This document shows positions 44,390 to 53,812 of a stretch of 64,000 nt of DNA, piece after piece. The position numbers and the translations under genes are program-made. Under the pieces are notes generated by a model. That model was not told the DNA's origin. It saw only the letters and a program-made list of their open reading frames with translations, and searched no databases. Location: positions 186,001 through 250,000 of the forward strand of contig CBDBCB010000019.1 of the NCBI GenBank assembly GCA_965202745.1, in the 5' to 3' direction. The stretch is from JACKII01 sp965202745. Its GTDB lineage: Bacteria; Pseudomonadota; Alphaproteobacteria; Bin95. The stretch's first letter is position 1. The number at the start of each line of letters is the position of its first letter.

Positions 44390-46462
44390 CTAGTCCCGAC
44401 GCGCCGTCACCACCACATTCCCGTGTCCGTCCAACGCGGCGCTCCAGCCGGGCGGCACGACGCAAGTCGCGTCGTATTCCTCGATAATGCAGGGGCCTTG
44501 CCTTTGCTGGCTCAGGTCGGCTCGGGCGTAGAGCTTGGCCTCCAGCCAGCCACCATCGGCGCCGAAATAGGAGCGTCACGAGGCCTGCCACCAGTCGGCG
44601 TGTCGATAGGCGGCGCGCACGGCTGCATGGCGCTCTCAGGCTCGCCGCGGGCCAGCAGGCGCACGGTGACAAGCTCCACCGGCTCATCGTCGCTGGCGCG
44701 GTGGCCGTAGACGGTTTCATGCTCCCGGTGGAAGTTCTCGGCCAGCATTTCCAACGCCGCGGCGTCAATCGCTCCGTCCGGCGCGGCCACCGTCAGTTCG
44801 AACGTCTGGCCCTTGTAGTGCATGGAGGCGGTGCGCCTGAGCGTCTGGCGCTCTGCCGGGAAGCCGTCGCGGGCGAGTTGCGCCCGGCCCTCATCCTCCA
44901 GTTCAGCCCACAAAGCGCCGATCTCCGCCGGATCGCTCTCACGCAGCAGGCGGCGCTGGGTGCGGGAGTAGTGATACCCCACGTCGGCATAGAGCAGCCC
45001 GAAGGCCGAAAACACGCCCGGCGCAGGCGGAATGATGACCTTACCGATGCCCAGTTCCCTTGCCATGCCGCAGGCGAACATCGGCCCGTTACCGCCGAAG
45101 GCGAACAGCGCATAGCCGCGCGGGTCGCGCCCGCGCTTCGTCGAAACCGACTTGATCGCCCGGATCATATTGGAAGCCGCCACCCGGTGTGCGCCCAAGG
45201 CCGCATCCTCAGCAGAAAGGTTAAGCGGCCCGGCCACTTTCTCCGCAAACACCGCCCGAGCCTTCGCGGCGTTCAACTTCACGCTGCCGCCCGCGAGCGC
45301 CTCCGGGTTCATGTAGCCCAGCACCAGGTTCGCGTCCGTCACGGTCGGTTCCTCGCCGCCCGCGTCGTAGCAAACAGGCCCCGGCGCTCTCCGGCCCGAT
45401 CTGGAGCGCGCCGCCCGCATCGATCCAGACCAGCGAGCCGCCGCCCGCGCCCACCTCCGCCAGGTCGATGGCCTGGGTCTTCAGCTTGTAGCCCGCGCCC
45501 GTCAGCAGCCGCGAGCCCGCCAGGATGCCGCCGCCCACCTCGAACTCGTCAGCACGGGCGTACTGGCCGTCCTCGACCATGCTGACCTTGGCCGTGGTGC
45601 CGCCCATGTCGAACGTGATGAGGTCGCCGAGTCCCCCCGCCTCCGCCAGAAAGCGTGCGCCGACCACCCCACCCGCCGGGCTGGACTCGATGATGTTCAT
45701 GGGCAGGCGCTTCGCCGTTTCGGCAGGCGTCAGGCCGCCGTTTGATTGCATCAGCAGCAGTTCCGCATGGACGCCCGCCTTGGCAAGACCGGCCTGGAGG
45801 CTCGCCAGATAGGAGCCGACCACCGGCTTCACATAAGCGTTGATCGTGGTGGTGTAGGTCCGCTCGTACTCCCGGATTTCGGGCAGCACCTCCGCGCTGA
45901 TGGAATAGGGCAGGCCCGGCGCCAGCTTCTCGATGGCGGCCTTTACCACGAACTCATTCGCCGGGTTGGCGTAGGAGTTAATCAGGCAGGCCGCGATGGC
46001 CTCCACGCCTTCGCCCAGCAGCTTTTGCACGGCGGCATCGGCGGGGGCGCACGCCTGCATAATCTCACCCGCCGCATTCACCCGCTCGTCCACGGTGACG
46101 CGCAGGTAGCGCTCGACCAGCGGCGGCGGCTTGTTCCAGGTGAGGTCATAGAGCCGCGGCATCCGCAGGGTGCGGATTTCCAGCACGTCGCGGAAGCCCT
46201 TGGAGCCAATAAGGCCGGTCAGCGCACCCTTACGCTCCAGAATGGCGTTGGAGGCGACGGTCGTGCCGTGCCGAACCTGGTCAATGCCGGCAGCGTCGAT
46301 ACCGGCTTCGGCAAAAACCAGGGCCAGGCCGTCAATAATCGCCTGAGCATAGTCGCCAACGCTGGAAGAAACTTTTTTGACCAGCACCCGCCCGTCCGCA
46401 TTCATAAAGACGATATCGGTAAAGGTACCGCCAATATCGACGCCAACGCGGAAACGGTTCAT
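44390..46462 (-). pseudogene. HyuA-type hydantoinase/oxoprolinase, frameshifted (copy 1)
   Basis: Large subunit of the ATP-dependent N-methylhydantoinase/5-oxoprolinase/acetone-carboxylase-like family. The N-terminal actin-like ATPase motif VGVDIGGTFTDIVFMN, RHGTTVASNAILERKGA, EYERTYTTTINAYV and FDMGGTTAKVSMVEDG are all present in the first frame. Frame is lost near 45380, in GPESAGAxPGPVCYDAGG, and resumes in another frame (EEPTVTDANLVLGYMNPEALAGG). It is lost again near 44575, after which YFGADGGWLEAKLYARADL and PCIIEEYDATCVVPPGW follow to a TAG. Two one-base shifts restore about 690 residues. The substrate is unknown; the ATG at 46462 begins MNRFRVGVD. Confidence 0.85.
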
Positions 46463-46701
46463 GAGCGGGGGCTCCAGGAGAGCGAACGGGAGGTCGTGCA
46501 AGGATGGCGGTATGGTGCCGGAGAATGGAGAGGGGCGCAACGGGGAGCGGCTGCGCCATCCCTACACCCGCATTCCCGGAATGGCGCAGCCATATCCGGG
46601 ACCGTGTGCCACTATTCCAATCGGCCCCGGATAGCCGCTCCGCGGCTTCCGGGGATGCCCGGCAGAGGGTAAGACTAGAGAAACCCCAAGGAACACCGCC
46701 C

Positions 46702-47535
46702 ATGCCCTTTGTCGACCGCGGCCCGTCGCTCCGCCTGCACTACGCCTTTGACGATTTCACCGACCCGTGGGAAGAGCTGCCGTTCCTGCTGCTCCAGCAT
46801 GGCAATGGGCGGAATGCTGGGTTCTGGTACCGCTGGGTGCCCTATCTCGCCCGCCACTTCCGCATTATCCGGCCGGATATGCGCGGACTTGGCGAATCTA
46901 AGGGCAAGCTCGACCTCGAAAATGACATCACGCTGGAGGCGCTTATCGGCGATCTGCTGGTGGTGCTGGATCATGCAGGCGCGGAGAAGGTGCATTTCTG
47001 CGGCGAGAGCATGGGCGGCATTCTGGGCCTCGCGCTGGCAGCCCTGCACCCGGCGCGGGTTGAGACCCTGACCCTGGTCTCAACGCCTGTCTTCATTGAG
47101 GAGCAGATGAAGGAGCGCTATTCCCTCGGCCACGGCTCACGGACGGAGGCTAGGGAGAAGATGGGCATTCGCGAGTGGGTCGCCGCCACCACCCGCATCA
47201 CCCGCCTGCCCGCCGAGGAGCAGCCCGGCTTGTTCAACTGGTACGTGGACGAGTTCGCGAAGGGCGACCCGGAGGTGCAGGTCGCCATGTCCCGGCTGAT
47301 AAATGGCGCGAACGCGGCGGATTTCCTGCCCTTGGTGAAGCAGCCGGTGCTCGGCCTCTACCCGACAGCGGGCCAGATCACCAGTGCAGCGCAGGAGACC
47401 CTGCTGAAAGAGAAGCTGCCGCAACTGGACCTGATCCACTTACCCACCGGCTACCACATGGTACAACTGCTGTTCCCAGAGCAATGCACCCAGGCGCTGA
47501 AGGCGTTTTGTCTAACTTCATCTCACCCTGAGTAG
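46702..47535 (+). CDS. alpha/beta fold hydrolase
   Basis: A 277-residue alpha/beta hydrolase: LLQHGNGRNAGFWY (oxyanion), RIIRPDMRGLGESKG, and the nucleophile elbow HFCGESMGGILGLALAALHP (Ser about 100). The Asp is probably in the LGLYPTAGQIT strand region and the His in PTGYHMVQLLFPEQC (about residue 253). It could act on esters, lactones or C-C bonds (meta-cleavage type); no more can be said. Flanked by the two parts of a minus-strand hyuA/hyuB set, which it splits apart. The PQGTPPMPF-coding ATG at 46702 has AAGGA ahead. Confidence 0.82.
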   Translation: MPFVDRGPSLRLHYAFDDFTDPWEELPFLLLQHGNGRNAGFWYRWVPYLARHFRIIRPDMRGLGESKGKLDLENDITLEALIGDLLVVLDHAGAEKVHFCGESMGGILGLALAALHPARVETLTLVSTPVFIEEQMKERYSLGHGSRTEAREKMGIREWVAATTRITRLPAEEQPGLFNWYVDEFAKGDPEVQVAMSRLINGANAADFLPLVKQPVLGLYPTAGQITSAAQETLLKEKLPQLDLIHLPTGYHMVQLLFPEQCTQALKAFCLTSSHPE

Positions 47536-47568
47536 GCGGGCAGCGCCGTATCGAGGGGCGAAAGCAAA
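47516..47568. repeat. REP-like element
   Basis: TTCATCTCACCCTGAGTAGGCGGGCAG...GTATCGAGGGGCGAAAG, a half-degenerate member of the CTGAG/TCGAAG palindrome family, between the convergent hydrolase and hyuB genes. Confidence 0.5.
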
Positions 47569-47570
47569 AG

Positions 47571-49290
47571 TCAGTTCCCCGGCTTCTCCCAAAGCACCGT
47601 CGGGGGGTTCGCTCCAGCCGCGCGCAGGCGCTTCCGCTCAGCCACCGTTGCGGCCTCATCGACGCCGTACCCATCTGCCGCCAGCACCACGCCATAGTCC
47701 CCCAGCGCGGCCTCCCGGCTGATGAACTCGTTGCGCACGTCGCGCGCCACGGCGGCAGGCTCGCGTTCCAGCGGGTCGCCCCAGCCGCCCGCGCCGACCA
47801 CCTCGTGCCGGAAGACCTCACCCTGCTTGACGATCTCCGTAAACTTGGGCGGCATTGGGCGAACCTCGCCCTCCGGGTCCCAGATGTTGGCGGAAGGCTC
47901 GCCCGGATAGCCGCCATAGAGGCCATAGGGCCGGAACTTCTGCCGGTCCGCCCGGATTTGCAGCACGCCTTCCGCCTCCGTGAACCGGTAATCCCGGCGA
48001 TAGGGCGCGCCGCCCCGGAACTTACCCGCGCCGCAGCGGTCGCTCACGAACTCATAGGCCAGGATCTCCAGCGGATTTTCCGCCTCGATCACTTCCACCG
48101 GCTGGCTCGCCATGTTGGCGTAGATGTTGGAGTTGCCGTCGAGCCCATCCGCCCAGGGCCTGCCGCCCCAGGTACCGCAGGTGAAGTCCACGAAGATGAA
48201 GGGCTTGCGGTCTTTGTCATAGCCGCCGACCGAGATGCCGGTGTTGCCGCCGTCCGATGCCGCAAACACCTTGTCCGGCACCAGTTGCGCGAGCGCGCCG
48301 AACAGGCAGTCGACCATGCGGAAGCCGGTCAGTCCGCGCGCGGCGCAGGCGGCGGGAAGCTCGCCCCAGGCGACGGTGCCCTGTTCCGCCGTCACATCGA
48401 TGCAGCGGAAATAGCCCTCGTTCGTCGGAATGTCGCCGTCCAGGATGCAGCGGATGGCGGCATAGCTGGCGGCCTTGGTAAAGCTCAGCGTGTTGTTGAT
48501 GGCGGCGCGCGCCTGCGGGGCAGTGCCGGTCCAATCCACATGAAAGCGGTCACCCTGTTTTTCGATGGTCACGAACAGGCGGATTGGCTTGCCGTGATCA
48601 ACGCCGTCGTTGTCAATCCAGTCCTCGAAGCTGACCTTGCCGTCCGGTAGCTTGGCGATGGCGTCCCGCGCCATGCGCTCGGCATAGCCGATAAGCTGGT
48701 CCATCAGTTCCAGCACCACATCGCGCCCATGGCGGGCGATCAGGTCCAAGAACTGGGCCTCGGCGAGATGGCAGGCTGAGAGTTGCGCGCGCAGGTCGCC
48801 AAAATACATGGTCGGCGCACGCACGTTCTTTTCGATGATGCGGAACAGCGTCTCGTTCGGCTCGCCCCGGTCATAGAGGCGGCTGGCGGGAATGCAGAGG
48901 CCTTCCTGGTTGAATCCGCCGCGTTGGAGCCCGGCACCCGGCCGCCGGTGTCCACATGGTGGCAGATGACGGCAGCGAAGGCGACGTGAACGCCTTCATG
49001 AAAGAGTCGTTCAGGCAATAAACATCGCCTTCCCGGATGTTGTCGCCGTAGCGGTCGATCACTGCGCCCAACGCGGAAGGGATAGAGCCCAGATGCCCCG
49101 GCAGGGTCAGGCCCTGCGCCACCAATCGGCCGTCCGCCGCACAGAAGGCAGTGGAGAAGTCCATATTGTCCTTCAGCACGCCGGAATAGGTGGTGCGCAC
49201 CACCGTCAGCGCCATCTCGTCCGCGATTGCGTGGACAGCGTTCTTGAACAACTCGAACAACACTGGGTCGCGGGCGGCAGCAGAGGACAT
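47571..49290 (-). pseudogene. HyuB-type hydantoinase subunit, damaged (copy 1)
   Basis: B subunit of the hydantoinase/oxoprolinase family. The N-terminal frame starts MSSAAARDPVLFELFKNAVHAIADEM with LSDNMDFST-like and PGHLGSIPSALGAVID blocks and reaches DVYCLNDSF near 49010. The next expected piece (DPFDGGMHLPDI...) is missing. The text resumes one frame over as AFAAVICHHVDTGGRVPGSNAADS and shifts again near 48910 to EGLCIPASRLYDRGEPNETL. From there it is open to the end (DGGNTGISVGGYDKDRKPFIFVDF, GGAPYRRDYRF, VVGAGGWGDPLEREP). Two indels, one a deletion of about 20 codons. Non-functional unless the region is mis-assembled. Confidence 0.85.
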
Positions 49291-49465
49291 CGGGCGGACT
49301 TTCAGATTTCTTGGAACGGCGGGCCCAATTTTGCGCCACAGTTCCGAGATTTGCCAATAGGGACAGAAATAAGAAGGGGGTTGGCGAGCACGCAAAGCGC
49401 CGATAGGGTGCCGGCCAATCGCCGCATTGATGACGGCGTCCGCTGCAAAGGAACATGGCGAGGAT

Positions 49466-49903
49466 ATGCCAAAAGCCGACTTGATAGCTGGCGTTCTGCT
49501 GATGACCTTTGGCCTGCTGTTGCTGTTCTGGATCATTCCGGCGCATACCGATCAGGACACCGGTGCTGCCGTTCCGCCTGCCCTGCTGCCGCAAATCTGC
49601 GCGATCGGTATCACAGCGCTGGCAGCGATCCTGACCATCAATGCGCTGCGCGGCACGACCCCGCCGGGCAAAGCACCCAAATTGACGGAATGGGCTGCGA
49701 TGGGGGCAGTACTGACCATCATCATCGCGGGCGCTATCATGTTCAAATTCGTCCATCCGGCTGCTGCGGGCGCGTTCGTCAGCGCCGCCACCATGCTGTA
49801 CATGGGCGAGCGGCGTCTCTACCTGCTGATCCTGCTGCCTGGCACGCTGGTGCTCTCCATCTACCTGTCATTCTATGAGTTTCTGGGGACCGCTATCCTA
49901 TGA
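49466..49903 (+). CDS. tctB: tripartite tricarboxylate transporter TctB family subunit
   Basis: A 145-residue small membrane subunit with four predicted helices: LIAGVLLMTFGLLLLFWII, LLPQICAIGITALAAILTI, WAAMGAVLTIIIAGAIMFKFV and LLILLPGTLVLSIYLSFYEF. Small, poorly conserved protein of the TTT system, named mainly from its place directly before tctA with a four-base ATGA overlap. A GAGGAT box stands at the start. Confidence 0.85.
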   Translation: MPKADLIAGVLLMTFGLLLLFWIIPAHTDQDTGAAVPPALLPQICAIGITALAAILTINALRGTTPPGKAPKLTEWAAMGAVLTIIIAGAIMFKFVHPAAAGAFVSAATMLYMGERRLYLLILLPGTLVLSIYLSFYEFLGTAIL

Positions 49904-51450
49904 TGGATGAACTGATCGCCGGCTTCAGCGCGGCTCTGACCCTTTACAACGTGGTTTTCATTTTTATCGGCGTTGCTGTCGGCTATCTTGTCGGCGCGCT
50001 ACCCGGCCTGGGCAAAGGCACGGCAACGGCGGTTGCCATCCCCGTTACCTTCTACATTGAGCCCCTGGCGGCCATCGCGTTTCTGATCGGCATCTCCAAA
50101 GGTTCAACCGCAGGCAGTGCGGTTAGCGCCATTCTGATGAACACGCCGGGCGAGCCTTCGTCCGCCCCCACTGCCTTGGCAGGCTATCCGTTGGCACGCG
50201 CGGGCAAGGCGCAAAAGGCGCTGAAGATGGGCTTATACGCCAGTGTCATCGGCGATTTTGTCTCGACCTGCGTACTGATTCTGTCGGCGCAATCATTGGC
50301 AGACTATGCGCTCGGCATCGGCCCCATTGAGCTGGTTGCGATCCTGGCGTTCTCCCTGACATTCATCGCGGCGTTGTCCGGCAATTCGCTAGTCAAAGGC
50401 CTGATTGCGGGTCTGTTTGGCATTCTTTGCTCAACGGTCGGTACCGAGATCGAAACCTCGACCGAGCGGTTCACTTTCGGCTCCTTCGATCTTTACGAAG
50501 GCCTGCCGTTGATCCCGGTCGCCATCGGCATGCTGGCGCTATCGGAAATGATGATCCAGATCGGCGACCGTCACCGGCTGGAGCGCGAAACCGACCTGCT
50601 CCGCGGCTCCGGCAAGCCCGAAGACGCGACTGTTACCTGGGCCGATTGGAAGAAGTCGATCAAGGCTATCGTCCGAGGCACCGGCATTGGCATCTTCATC
50701 GGCATTCTGCCGGGCTTAGGGGCCAGCACCGGCTCTTTCCTCTCCTACGGCATGGCGCGGCGCGCATCGAAGGACCCAGACGCGTTTGAGCGTGATGGCG
50801 CGATTGAAGGCGTCGCCGCCGCTGAAAGCGCCGACAATGCAGTGGTCCCGGCCAGTTTCGTGCCTCTATTTGCATTGGGCATTCCCGGCAGCGTCATCGC
50901 CGCCATCCTGATCGGCGCGTTCGTCATTCAAGGCGTGACGCCAGGCCCGCTGATGTTCCTGGAGCAGGCCGAGCTGATGCAGGGCATCTATGCCTCGATG
51001 CTGGCTGCGTCTCTCATTCTGCTGGGTATCGGCTATTTCGGCCAAAACATGTTTGCCCGCATCATCAAGCTCAGCCCCAGCCTGGTGTTATCGACGGTGG
51101 TGTTTCTGTGCTGCTTGGGGGCCTACCTGCAAGGCGGCGGCATGTTCGGCGTTTATGTCATGCTGGGCTTTGCGGTGATCGGCTTCTTTTCCCGCAAGTA
51201 CGACTTCAGTTTCGTCACGTTCCTCATCGGCTTTGTCATTGGCGGAGAGTTCGAGCTGAAATTGCGCCAGTCCATTGGCTTATTAAAGGGCACACCGGAA
51301 GCCATGCTCGACCACCCGGTCGCCATTCTCTTCTGGGTTATGACCATCATCGGCGTTGCAGCCATCCTTCGCCGGAAGAAAGTATCACCAACCAGGCCCA
51401 AACGGCCTCAGATTAGGAGAAAAAGCCCATGCGTTTCCTCAAATCACTAG
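49900..51450 (+). CDS. tctA: tripartite tricarboxylate transporter permease TctA
   Basis: A 516-residue, roughly 12-helix permease of the secondary TTT system, which takes up citrate and other carboxylates using an ion gradient. Family motifs: GYLVGALPGLGKGTATAVAIP (about residue 27), STAGSAVSAILMNTPGEPSSAPTALAGYP, GIFIGILPGLGASTGSFLSYGMARR (about residue 267, the second half of the internal duplication) and GIPGSVIAAILIGAF. The basic tail RKKVSPTRPKR overlaps the tctC gene by 22 bases. Confidence 0.93.
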   Translation: MMDELIAGFSAALTLYNVVFIFIGVAVGYLVGALPGLGKGTATAVAIPVTFYIEPLAAIAFLIGISKGSTAGSAVSAILMNTPGEPSSAPTALAGYPLARAGKAQKALKMGLYASVIGDFVSTCVLILSAQSLADYALGIGPIELVAILAFSLTFIAALSGNSLVKGLIAGLFGILCSTVGTEIETSTERFTFGSFDLYEGLPLIPVAIGMLALSEMMIQIGDRHRLERETDLLRGSGKPEDATVTWADWKKSIKAIVRGTGIGIFIGILPGLGASTGSFLSYGMARRASKDPDAFERDGAIEGVAAAESADNAVVPASFVPLFALGIPGSVIAAILIGAFVIQGVTPGPLMFLEQAELMQGIYASMLAASLILLGIGYFGQNMFARIIKLSPSLVLSTVVFLCCLGAYLQGGGMFGVYVMLGFAVIGFFSRKYDFSFVTFLIGFVIGGEFELKLRQSIGLLKGTPEAMLDHPVAILFWVMTIIGVAAILRRKKVSPTRPKRPQIRRKSPCVSSNH

Positions 51451-52382
51451 GTCTTGCGGCAGCTGCCGCGGCCGCTTTGGCGCTGACAGCAGTGCCGGCT
51501 CAAGCCGAATGGCCGGACGGTCCGATCACCATGCTGATCGGCTACAAAGCTGGCGGCGGTACCGACACCAAAGGCCGCGTGCTGGCCAAACAGCTCGGCA
51601 AAGAGCTGGGCGTGTCGGTCAAGGTCGTGAACAAGCCAGGCGGCGGTCAGGCCGCGGCCCTGAACTGGTTCAAAGAGCTACCGCCGGACGGCAAAGTGTT
51701 CTTCTTCGGGGCAGCCACAGGCATCAACCTGAACCCGCATCTGAAGAAGAACATCGGTTATAATAAAGACGACTATGACTATTGCTGCCGCGTGACCGAG
51801 TTCCAGCCCGCCATCGTAGCGCCCGCCAGCGCGCCGTTTGACGACTGGGCAGGCTTCATCGCACACGCCAAAGCCAATCCCGGCGTGAAGTACGCTGCAC
51901 TGAGCCCCTTCGCCCGCATCATTATGGAGCTGATTGCGAAGAAAGAGGGCTTGGACATCAACTATATCCCAACCAAGGGCGGCGCTGGCATGGTGCAACT
52001 GGTGTTGGGCAATCAAGTGATGGCGGCCTATTCCGGCGGCATCCACTCCCGCTATCCCGGCAAGTTCAAGACGCTGGCGGCAGTGACCTCCTCACGGCAG
52101 GCACAGTATCCCGACGCGCCGACCTTGGTCGAGCTCGGCTACGGCTTGGATGGCGACGCGCCGACCGTGGTTGCCTTCCCGAAAGGCACCGACAAGGCGA
52201 TCATCGCCAAAATGGCAGCCGCGATGAAGGTTGCAGCAGCCAGCAAAGACATGGCGAACATCTCGAAAAAGATCATGATGCCGGTCAATTACCAAGACAC
52301 GGCGGCGTCAGTGAAGTTCATTGAGGACAGCACCGCTGCCTATGCCAAAATGATCAAAGACAGCGGCTACGTCGCCAAGTAA
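51429..52382 (+). CDS. tctC: TctC-type periplasmic solute-binding protein
   Basis: A 317-residue Bug/TctC-family receptor with a clear signal peptide (MRFLKSLGLAAAAAAALALTAVPAQA, then EWPD). Family segments: GPITMLIGYKAGGGTDTKGRVLAKQLGKELG, VVNKPGGGQAAALNWFKE, YIPTKGGAGMVQLVLGNQVMAAYSG and PTLVELGY. Ligand not predictable. The ATG at 51429 lies inside the end of tctA. The gene order B-A-C differs from the common C-B-A. A strong terminator follows. Confidence 0.92.
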   Translation: MRFLKSLGLAAAAAAALALTAVPAQAEWPDGPITMLIGYKAGGGTDTKGRVLAKQLGKELGVSVKVVNKPGGGQAAALNWFKELPPDGKVFFFGAATGINLNPHLKKNIGYNKDDYDYCCRVTEFQPAIVAPASAPFDDWAGFIAHAKANPGVKYAALSPFARIIMELIAKKEGLDINYIPTKGGAGMVQLVLGNQVMAAYSGGIHSRYPGKFKTLAAVTSSRQAQYPDAPTLVELGYGLDGDAPTVVAFPKGTDKAIIAKMAAAMKVAAASKDMANISKKIMMPVNYQDTAASVKFIEDSTAAYAKMIKDSGYVAK

Positions 52383-52406
52383 GCCTGTCACGAACAGCTT
52401 GCTGCT

Positions 52407-52440
52407 GCCCCGGTCTGCTCCCAGCAGGCCGGGGCTTTTT
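52407..52440 (+). terminator. rho-independent terminator of tctBAC
   Basis: GCCCCGG ... CCGGGGC (52407-52413 with 52429-52435) enclosing the inner stem CTGCT-CCC-AGCAG, followed by TTTTT (52436-52440). Ends 58 bases after the tctC stop. Confidence 0.93.
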
Positions 52441-52443
52441 CGT

Positions 52444-52818
52444 TTATGGCAGTGGGAGAGACGCTGGCAGCCCCAATTCCCGCTGCTTCTTCTTGCTCAA
52501 CCCCTGGGCAACCATCTGCCAGGAGTGCCGGATATGCTCCCGCATCTCCTCGTCCGACGGGCCGGGCTGGGTGTAGAGCTGTATCCATTTCAGGCCCCGG
52601 CTCGCCATATAAGGCGCAGGACGGAAGCCCGGCTGGTCCTTCAGCACCTCATAGCCGATCTCGCCCGCCTTGAAGGTGATGGCCGGAAAGTCATCCCGCC
52701 AGCCGCCAATGGCAAACACCTTGCCGCCGACCTTCCAGACATGCGCGCCCCGCCACTGCATGACGTAGGTTGTGGCCGGCAGGCCAACGCAGAAGGCGTT
52801 GTACTCGCCGTAGGTCAC
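52444..52818 (-). CDS. MmcQ/YjbR family DNA-binding-like protein
   Basis: A 124-residue protein with the YjbR-like fold (CyaY-like double-wing). Pattern seen: GEYNAFCVGLPATTYVMQWRGAHVWKVGGKVFAIGGW at the N-terminus, then FKAGEIGYEVLKDQPGFRPAPYMASRGLKWIQL, where the AxYlas-W motif is diagnostic. DNA binding has been suggested for the family, but the role is unsettled. It is 4 bases downstream of the lipase gene, so the two are co-transcribed. Confidence 0.85.
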   Translation of the reverse strand: MTYGEYNAFCVGLPATTYVMQWRGAHVWKVGGKVFAIGGWRDDFPAITFKAGEIGYEVLKDQPGFRPAPYMASRGLKWIQLYTQPGPSDEEMREHIRHSWQMVAQGLSKKKQRELGLPASLPLP

Positions 52819-52822
52819 CGGC

Positions 52823-53788
52823 TTACGCGGTCAGCCACTTCCGCGCTGCCTCCGCGACGCGTGTTACGGTCCGGTCCGCGGCAGGCAGCATCCGGCTCAT
52901 GTGCAAATAGCCATGCAGCACGCCGGACACCTCGTCGAAATCCACCTCGACCCCGGCCGCCGTCAGTTTCGGCACCAGGTTCCGCGAGTCGTCCCGCAGC
53001 GGATCGCAGCCGGCAGAGGTCACCAGACAGGGCGGCAGGCCGGAGAAATCCTCAGCCTTACCGGGATGACGGACCGGGTTGGCATCGTCCGCCGCATCCC
53101 GGCTATAGGCCTGGTCGAACCAGTGCATCGCCGCCATGGGCAGGCTGAAGACCGCATCGCCGAACATGGTCCGCGACTCGGTCTCCACATTGTCGAACAC
53201 GCCATAGATCAGCGCCAGGCCAGCAAACGGCAGCTCGCCTTTGCCTTTCAGCGACAGAGCCGTCGCCAACGTGATGTTGCTGCCAGCTGAGTCGCCGCCC
53301 ATGGCGATGCGGTTCGGGTCCAGGCCGCGGGTCGCGCCTGCCGCCTTCAGCCAGCTTAGCGCTGCCTCCATATCCTCGACCGCCGCCGGGAACTTGTGCT
53401 CCGGCGCCAGCCGGTAGTCCACCGCCAACACCGCTGCGCCGCTGCGCTCTGCCAGCAGGCGGCAGATGCGGTCGTGGCTGTCCAGCGAGCCCAGCACATA
53501 GCCGCCGCCATGGGCGAACAGCAGGACGGGTAGGCCGGGCTTGTCGGCTGGCTTATAGAGCCGCACGGGGATCGCACCTGCCGGCCCTGGCACGGCAAAG
53601 TCTTCGACTACAGGCAGTTCCGGCTTGATCTCATTCCAATAGATCCGGTCGCGCAGGTAGTTGGTACGCACGGTCTCGACGGTCGAATCCACCTTCACCG
53701 CATCGCCGCCAGCCATCTCCTTGCCCTTGGCGAGCGCCGCCTTCATCTCGTCGGAGACCTGCTCCCAGCCCGGTACTGTTACACTCAT
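52823..53788 (-). CDS. HSL-family alpha/beta hydrolase (esterase/lipase)
   Basis: A 321-residue hormone-sensitive-lipase-type esterase. The oxyanion motif AHGGGYVLGS lies near residue 93, the nucleophile GGDSAGSN near 164, the acid within TSAGCDPLRDDS (about 258), and the catalytic His in SGVLHGYLHMS (about 290). All are intact. Acts on short or medium acyl esters in most relatives. The ATG at 53788 (SVTVPGWEQVS) has GGAGGAAG about 7 bases upstream. Confidence 0.92.
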   Translation of the reverse strand: MSVTVPGWEQVSDEMKAALAKGKEMAGGDAVKVDSTVETVRTNYLRDRIYWNEIKPELPVVEDFAVPGPAGAIPVRLYKPADKPGLPVLLFAHGGGYVLGSLDSHDRICRLLAERSGAAVLAVDYRLAPEHKFPAAVEDMEAALSWLKAAGATRGLDPNRIAMGGDSAGSNITLATALSLKGKGELPFAGLALIYGVFDNVETESRTMFGDAVFSLPMAAMHWFDQAYSRDAADDANPVRHPGKAEDFSGLPPCLVTSAGCDPLRDDSRNLVPKLTAAGVEVDFDEVSGVLHGYLHMSRMLPAADRTVTRVAEAARKWLTA

Positions 53789-53812
53789 GCTCGCTTCCTC
53801 CGGCCTGGATGC

